A stretch of 9,847 nucleotides of DNA from Undivivens sp041652635 (GTDB lineage Bacteria > Omnitrophota > Gorgyraeia > Gygaellales > Profunditerraquicolaceae), in assembly GCA_041652635.1 (NCBI GenBank), contig JBAZGW010000054.1, forward strand, positions 1 through 9,847, given 5' to 3'. The notes under the pieces were generated by a model. The model searched no databases. It was not told the DNA's origin and saw only the letters and a program-made list of their open reading frames with translations. Both the position numbers and the translations under genes were made by a program. Of the stretch, positions 6,089 to 9,847 are shown in pieces (within the stretch, counting starts at the first letter, position 1; each line of letters opens with the position of its first letter).

Positions 6089-6850
6089 TTATTTTAAGCG
6101 GCCTATGAGACGCAGTAATCCGTCAAGTATGGTAAAGGGATGAGGCGGGCAGCCTGGAATAAAGAGGTCCACCGGAAGAAGAGAAGTGACGCCATTGCAG
6201 GTTTCCGGGTGCCCGCGATAAAGGCCGCCGGAGATCGCGCAGGCCCCGCAGGCGATGACTATTTTCGGTTCCGGCACCGCCGCGTAAGTATCCAGCAGGG
6301 CGGAACGCATATTGACGCTCACCGGGCCGGTGACCAGCAGGCCGTCGGCATGGCGGGGAGACGCGACAAACTGTATACCGAACCTGCCGAGATCGTAAGT
6401 TATAGTGTTCAGGACATTCACGTCCGCTTCGCAGGCGTTACAGCCTCCGGCGCTCACCTGCCTTAATTTCAAAGAGCGCCCAAAAATACGCTTTATTTCT
6501 TTACGGACCGGGGACGCAACTGCCGGGACCGCCCCTCCCTTAAAGATCAGCTCTTCTCTGGCAAAAGCCGCCAGGCGGTAATTACGGGAAAAATAGACCG
6601 CGCTGCGGCCGCAGGCAGCCGAACAGGAAGAACAAAATAAGCACTTCCCCAGATCGACGGAGATCTCCCTGTCCTTACGCAAAATCGCGCCTGACGGGCA
6701 GGCTGCGGAACAGGATACGCACTCTCCGGTGCATCGCAGAGAATCTATCACCGGCATCCCTCTGAAACGTTCCGGCAAATAACTATCCGGGACCGGGAAA
6801 CCCGCGGTGCGGTAACGCTGCCTGATCCTTTCACGTAATACTCTGAACAT
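6089..6850 (-). CDS. Fused ferredoxin/NuoB-type small subunit (HyfH+HyfI-like)
   Basis: A 253-aa cytoplasmic electron-transfer subunit joining two proteins that are separate in E. coli hydrogenase-4. Residues about 35-90 form a 2[4Fe-4S] ferredoxin: C40, C44, C47, C51-P and C70, C73, C76, C80. The first motif is CX3CX2CX3CP, one residue longer than usual; the second ends C-G instead of C-P. Residues about 125-250 are a NuoB/HyfI-type domain, keeping the ligands of the cluster nearest the active site: C137 and C140 (GCNACE), C204 (CGACA) and C234 (PGCPPHP). The ATG has GGAG 7 nt upstream. It begins 17 nt after the large-subunit stop and closes the operon. All cluster ligands appear present, so it should carry electrons from an external donor to the large subunit interface. 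Confidence 0.88.
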   Translation of the reverse strand: MFRVLRERIRQRYRTAGFPVPDSYLPERFRGMPVIDSLRCTGECVSCSAACPSGAILRKDREISVDLGKCLFCSSCSAACGRSAVYFSRNYRLAAFAREELIFKGGAVPAVASPVRKEIKRIFGRSLKLRQVSAGGCNACEADVNVLNTITYDLGRFGIQFVASPRHADGLLVTGPVSVNMRSALLDTYAAVPEPKIVIACGACAISGGLYRGHPETCNGVTSLLPVDLFIPGCPPHPFTILDGLLRLIGRLK

Positions 6851-6867
6851 TATATTTCTCCGTATCG

Positions 6868-8343
6868 TTAGAGATCATGCCCGCAATAAGAAAGATTAAA
6901 GCTCTTATTGCAAAGCGGAAAATCGGAGATCTGCTCCCCCCGCATAGCCACGGACAACCCCAGCCAATTGTGGAAAGACGGATCGGTTATTTTATAACGC
7001 GCGATACCGCCGTCGGCGCGGCTGACCGCGACATGACAAATCTCCCCCCTCCAGCCCTCGACCAGCGATACCGTCATGCTTTCGACAGCCAAACCGCCGG
7101 GCTTCTGAATTGTTACTCCGTCCGGCATGGATTCCAGCTGTGATCTTATAAAATCAACCGACCTTTCAGACTCCAGCCAGCGCACATAGGCCCTGGCAAA
7201 GACGTCACCTGAAGGATAGGTGGCCACCGGGATCTGCTCAAACCTGTAAATACCGTAAGGGAAATCGAAACGCACATCCCTTTCAATACCGCAGGCGCGG
7301 CAAGCCGGGCCCACCAATCCCAGAGATAAACATTGCTCCTGAGAAAGCCGTCCGGTACCTTCAAAACGGTCCAGCACCGAAGGCGTATTCCAAAGCAAAG
7401 CTGCCGCGTTCTTTAAATCCGCGAATGCCGCTTCCAGCTTCTCCCTCAACTGGAACACCAGCTTGGAGTCCATATCGAAATTAATGCCTCCGGGGCAAAG
7501 CAAAGAACGCCCGAAACGACTGCCGCAAAGCAAAGCCGTCATATTAAGAAAATCCCCCCTGAGCCTGCCGCAATAAGAAGCGGTCGGCAGATAGGCGATA
7601 TCCCCCGATAAAGCGCCGAGGTCTCCGCTATGATTCGCCAGCCTCTCCAATTCCAGGGCTATCCCGCGCAGGCACTGCGCCCTGGCGGGGATATGGCATC
7701 CCGATAAAGATTCCACCGCGCGGCAATAAGCCATTGAATGTCCGATAGAGGTATCGCCTGCCGCCGTCTCCATATAAGATATGATCTTAGCGGACGGGGA
7801 AACGCATAGCGCGCGTTCAATGCCGCGGTGCTGATAACCAAGCTCGGCCTCAAGATGCAAAACATCTTCCCCAAGACACTGGAACCTGAAATGCCCCGGT
7901 TCTATGATCCCGGCATGCACCGGGCCCACGGCCACTTCATGACAACGTCCGTCCGGCACTCGCCAGAATTCACGCGTTCCCGCTCCGGCAGTATTTTTAC
8001 GCACAGGCTTCAGCCAGGGATGCCCACGGGGTATAACTCCATACTCCTCGAATATCTCCCTTTCAAATAACTGCGCCTGCGGACAATCCGGCGTGATGGA
8101 TTCGTAGCCGTCCTTTACGGAGGTAACCGACAAATAAAGACGGCCGGATTTATCATGCGCCATTACCGCGTAAATATCCACTCTCCCGCCCAATCCCGGG
8201 CTTCCGAATAAAGAAACTATCCTGGCGCCGGAAGCCGCTTCTCGCAGAATAGAGCCCCTGAACTCCGGCATTTCCAGCCGGGGGATATCTTTCAAGTTAA
8301 CAACGCCGTTATTTTGTATAAAGAATCCGCTGGTCCCGGCCAT
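6868..8343 (-). CDS. Ehr-type large subunit (fused NuoC/NuoD, HyfG-like) without NiFe cysteines
   Basis: A 491-aa protein with an N-terminal NuoC-like domain (about 1-115; FEREIFEEYGV, GHPWLKP) and a NuoD/[NiFe]-hydrogenase large-subunit domain (about 135-491), the fusion seen in HycE/HyfG. Conserved family blocks are ELGYQHRGIE, LERLANH and the end DFPLCNKSFNLSYCGHDL. Where HycE has RVCGICGFAH, this protein has TAAGDTSIGH (193-202), so both cysteines are lost (A195, T198). Where it should have DPCxxC, it has DPSFHN (454-459). All four nickel ligands are gone, so H2 chemistry is not expected. The sequence is not a standard NuoD, so an energy-converting hydrogenase-related (Ehr) complex is the best call. 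The ATG overlaps the preceding stop by one base (TGATG), with a G-rich ribosome site; translation should be coupled. Confidence 0.85.
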   Translation of the reverse strand: MAGTSGFFIQNNGVVNLKDIPRLEMPEFRGSILREAASGARIVSLFGSPGLGGRVDIYAVMAHDKSGRLYLSVTSVKDGYESITPDCPQAQLFEREIFEEYGVIPRGHPWLKPVRKNTAGAGTREFWRVPDGRCHEVAVGPVHAGIIEPGHFRFQCLGEDVLHLEAELGYQHRGIERALCVSPSAKIISYMETAAGDTSIGHSMAYCRAVESLSGCHIPARAQCLRGIALELERLANHSGDLGALSGDIAYLPTASYCGRLRGDFLNMTALLCGSRFGRSLLCPGGINFDMDSKLVFQLREKLEAAFADLKNAAALLWNTPSVLDRFEGTGRLSQEQCLSLGLVGPACRACGIERDVRFDFPYGIYRFEQIPVATYPSGDVFARAYVRWLESERSVDFIRSQLESMPDGVTIQKPGGLAVESMTVSLVEGWRGEICHVAVSRADGGIARYKITDPSFHNWLGLSVAMRGEQISDFPLCNKSFNLSYCGHDL

Positions 8344-9818
8344 CAGCTGTTCCCCCCCAGCAATGCCGCGGCTTCAGACACCGCCCTGCCTAAAGATTCC
8401 GGCAGATATATTCCCAGTAACAGGGAAATAGACAGTAAAACCAGCGCCGGAAGCAGCGGCAGAAAATGCTTTCTTGCGCCGTTTTCCTGTGGCGCTGCCG
8501 GAGTTGCCGGAGAACCGAAAACCATACGCATCCCTATCCCGGTCATTGCGATAAAAATAACGCTCAGCAAAAACAGGTATGCCGCCGGCAGGAGAATGTT
8601 ACCGGATGCGACCGCCGATTTAAGAATGATCCATTCACTGAGGAAGGTGCCAAAAGGCGGTGCTCCGCAAATAGCCAGTATTCCGGCTAACCAAAGGATA
8701 CCGGCAGGCGGGATAAGATGCGCCATCCCGCGCACATCCGCGATCCTTTTGCTTTTGAAATACGCCAGGATATTCCCGGCGCAGATGAACAAGGCCCCTT
8801 TCACGAAAGAATGGTTGGCCGCGTGAAGCATCGCCCCGTAAGCCGAACCCATCGCGACGGCGAAACACAATATACCCATATGCTCGACGCTGGAATAAGC
8901 CAGCAGCCGTTTATAATCCGACTGCCCTATAATAAAAAGTCCGGCTACGGCCATGGAAAGAAGCCCGAAGATCAGGAAAAGTTCCCGGCAGAACCCGCCC
9001 AGGCCGTTAGCCAGGCAAAGCTGGTAGAAACGCAGGATCGCCAGAAAAGCGCAATTCAACAGCGCGCCTGACAGCAAGGCGGACGCCACGGAAGGCGCCT
9101 CGCTATGCGCGTCTGGCAGCCATGTATGCATGGGCGCCAGCCCCATCTTGGTCCCGTAACCGACCAGGATAAAAATGAACCCCGCTTTCAGCCATAGCGG
9201 ATCAAGGGACACGCCGGCTTTAAGCAGCCGGTCCAGGGAAAGCTCCACTCCGGAGCCGGAAGCGGACGCGGAAACGGCAAGAAAAAGGTTGCCGAATAAT
9301 GCCAAAGCAATACCCACGGAACAGATCAACAGGTATTTCCAGGTGGCTTCCAATGAACGCGGATGCCTGTGAAAAAAGATCAACGGCGCGCTCACCAGCG
9401 TGGTCGTCTCCATGGCGATCCAGATCACCCCGAAGTGCCGACTTAACGCCAACAGGCTCATTGAAGCGAGAAAGATCAATAGACATCCGGTAAACACCGC
9501 TTCCGGGGCGTTATTGAAGAACAGTCCCTCTTCGCTTTCTTCACGCGGTCTGCTTTTTTCTTCCCGCAGATAGATCACGGCATAAAAAGAAGCGCAAAGA
9601 AACAACAAACTAAAAATGGCCGTGAAATACCTGCTGAGCGCGTCCATGCCGAACCAAAGCGATTGATAATCGGCCCCGCGGAACAAACACAGATAAAGAG
9701 AGAACGCTGAATGCCCGCAAGCCACGAAAAGCAGCAGGCGGCGGCGCAGGAGATCATTCTTGAGAAAAAAAGCGAGTAACCCGCTGAGGAAAGGAACCAT
9801 GAAAAGCAACAGACTCAT
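8343..9818 (-). CDS. Antiporter-like proton/sodium-translocating subunit (HyfF-like)
   Basis: A 491-aa polytopic membrane protein (about 13-14 helices) of the Mrp/NuoL-M-N antiporter-like family, closest by eye to HyfF of hydrogenase-4 and Ehr complexes. Residues known to matter for ion transfer are present: E137 in helix 5 (WIAMETTT), K224 in the helix 7 loop motif GTKMGLAPMHTWLPDAHSEAP, and K340 (HSFVKGALF). The charged segment 85-100 (REEKSRPREESEE) is a hydrophilic loop. It has no long lateral C-terminal helix like NuoL. The ATG has a strong AAGGAGG 9 nt upstream. It is followed directly by the HyfG-like gene (1-nt overlap), as in the E. coli hyf order F-G-H-I. Its job would be to couple electron flow to pumping across the inner membrane; the ion is unknown. 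Confidence 0.88.
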   Translation of the reverse strand: MSLLLFMVPFLSGLLAFFLKNDLLRRRLLLFVACGHSAFSLYLCLFRGADYQSLWFGMDALSRYFTAIFSLLFLCASFYAVIYLREEKSRPREESEEGLFFNNAPEAVFTGCLLIFLASMSLLALSRHFGVIWIAMETTTLVSAPLIFFHRHPRSLEATWKYLLICSVGIALALFGNLFLAVSASASGSGVELSLDRLLKAGVSLDPLWLKAGFIFILVGYGTKMGLAPMHTWLPDAHSEAPSVASALLSGALLNCAFLAILRFYQLCLANGLGGFCRELFLIFGLLSMAVAGLFIIGQSDYKRLLAYSSVEHMGILCFAVAMGSAYGAMLHAANHSFVKGALFICAGNILAYFKSKRIADVRGMAHLIPPAGILWLAGILAICGAPPFGTFLSEWIILKSAVASGNILLPAAYLFLLSVIFIAMTGIGMRMVFGSPATPAAPQENGARKHFLPLLPALVLLSISLLLGIYLPESLGRAVSEAAALLGGNS

Positions 9819-9847
9819 TTATTCAAGCCTCCTTTCTTCCGGCAGCC
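9819..9847 (-). CDS. C-terminal end of an upstream gene (partial, possibly HyfE-like)
   Basis: The last 29 bases can be read on the - strand as a C-terminus LPEERRLE followed by TAA, directly abutting the ATG of the HyfF-like gene. The HyfF ribosome site would lie inside it, the tight packing seen elsewhere in this operon. Two other frames also end in this stretch, so the frame is uncertain. By hyf gene order a HyfE-like membrane subunit is expected here; identity cannot be read from eight residues. Confidence 0.3.

Noticed and set aside
6140..6466. + strand ORFs opposite the hydrogenase-like operon
   Set aside because: They are antisense shadows of genes with clear domain motifs and have no recognisable products or ribosome sites.
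6868..8343. Call as NuoD or NuoC/D of respiratory complex I
   Set aside because: The C-terminal end DPSFHNW...NKSFNLSY and the hyfF-hyfG-hyfHI gene order fit the hydrogenase-4/Ehr group; no NuoE/F/G or NuoH genes are seen in the window.
6868..8343. Call as a functional H2-evolving [NiFe] hydrogenase
   Set aside because: All four nickel-binding cysteines are replaced.

Overview
The window looks like a piece of chromosome from an uncultured or poorly studied Gram-negative-type bacterium. Frequent ATA isoleucine codons, roughly even base composition, a FIST/histidine kinase/GGDEF signalling cassette and a hydrogenase-like membrane complex would fit an Omnitrophota/Elusimicrobiota-like lineage. 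That is an impression, not a demonstrated assignment. All protein calls come from motifs read by eye.

Left part (1-1390): a complete IS256-family insertion sequence. It has 27-bp imperfect terminal inverted repeats (39-65 and 1364-1390), an intact 408-aa DDE transposase, and a hairpin covering the transposase ribosome-binding site. No target-site duplication is visible. The right terminal repeat carries an outward-facing TTGACA, and AT-rich target DNA beyond it supplies TATATA boxes. The IS may therefore drive, or have rewired, the next operon.

Centre left (1475-5111, + strand): a tight three-gene signalling operon. It encodes a two-domain FIST sensory protein, a membrane-anchored GAF histidine kinase, and a response regulator with a GGDEF output domain. 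The likely flow is ligand to FIST protein, then kinase, then receiver, then c-di-GMP synthesis or another GGDEF output. The operon ends 3 nt from the 3' end of a convergent tRNA-Leu(GAG) gene (5115-5200, - strand), which has a near-consensus promoter.

Centre (5243-5605): about 360 bp with no convincing gene, but with hairpins, imperfect direct repeats and a terminator-like stem on the - strand. It may be a degenerate repeat element, a 3' UTR or a small RNA.

Right part (5606-9847, - strand): a DoxX-family membrane protein lies downstream of an operon in hyfF-hyfG-hyf(H+I) order. It encodes an antiporter-like membrane subunit, a NuoC/NuoD-type fused large subunit, and a fused ferredoxin/NuoB-type small subunit. 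The end of a further upstream gene is cut by the window edge. The large subunit has lost all four nickel-binding cysteines of [NiFe] hydrogenases, while the small subunit keeps a full set of cluster cysteines. The complex therefore looks like an energy-converting hydrogenase-related (Ehr) ion pump without a NiFe site, with unknown electron donor and acceptor. This is the most interesting system in the window.
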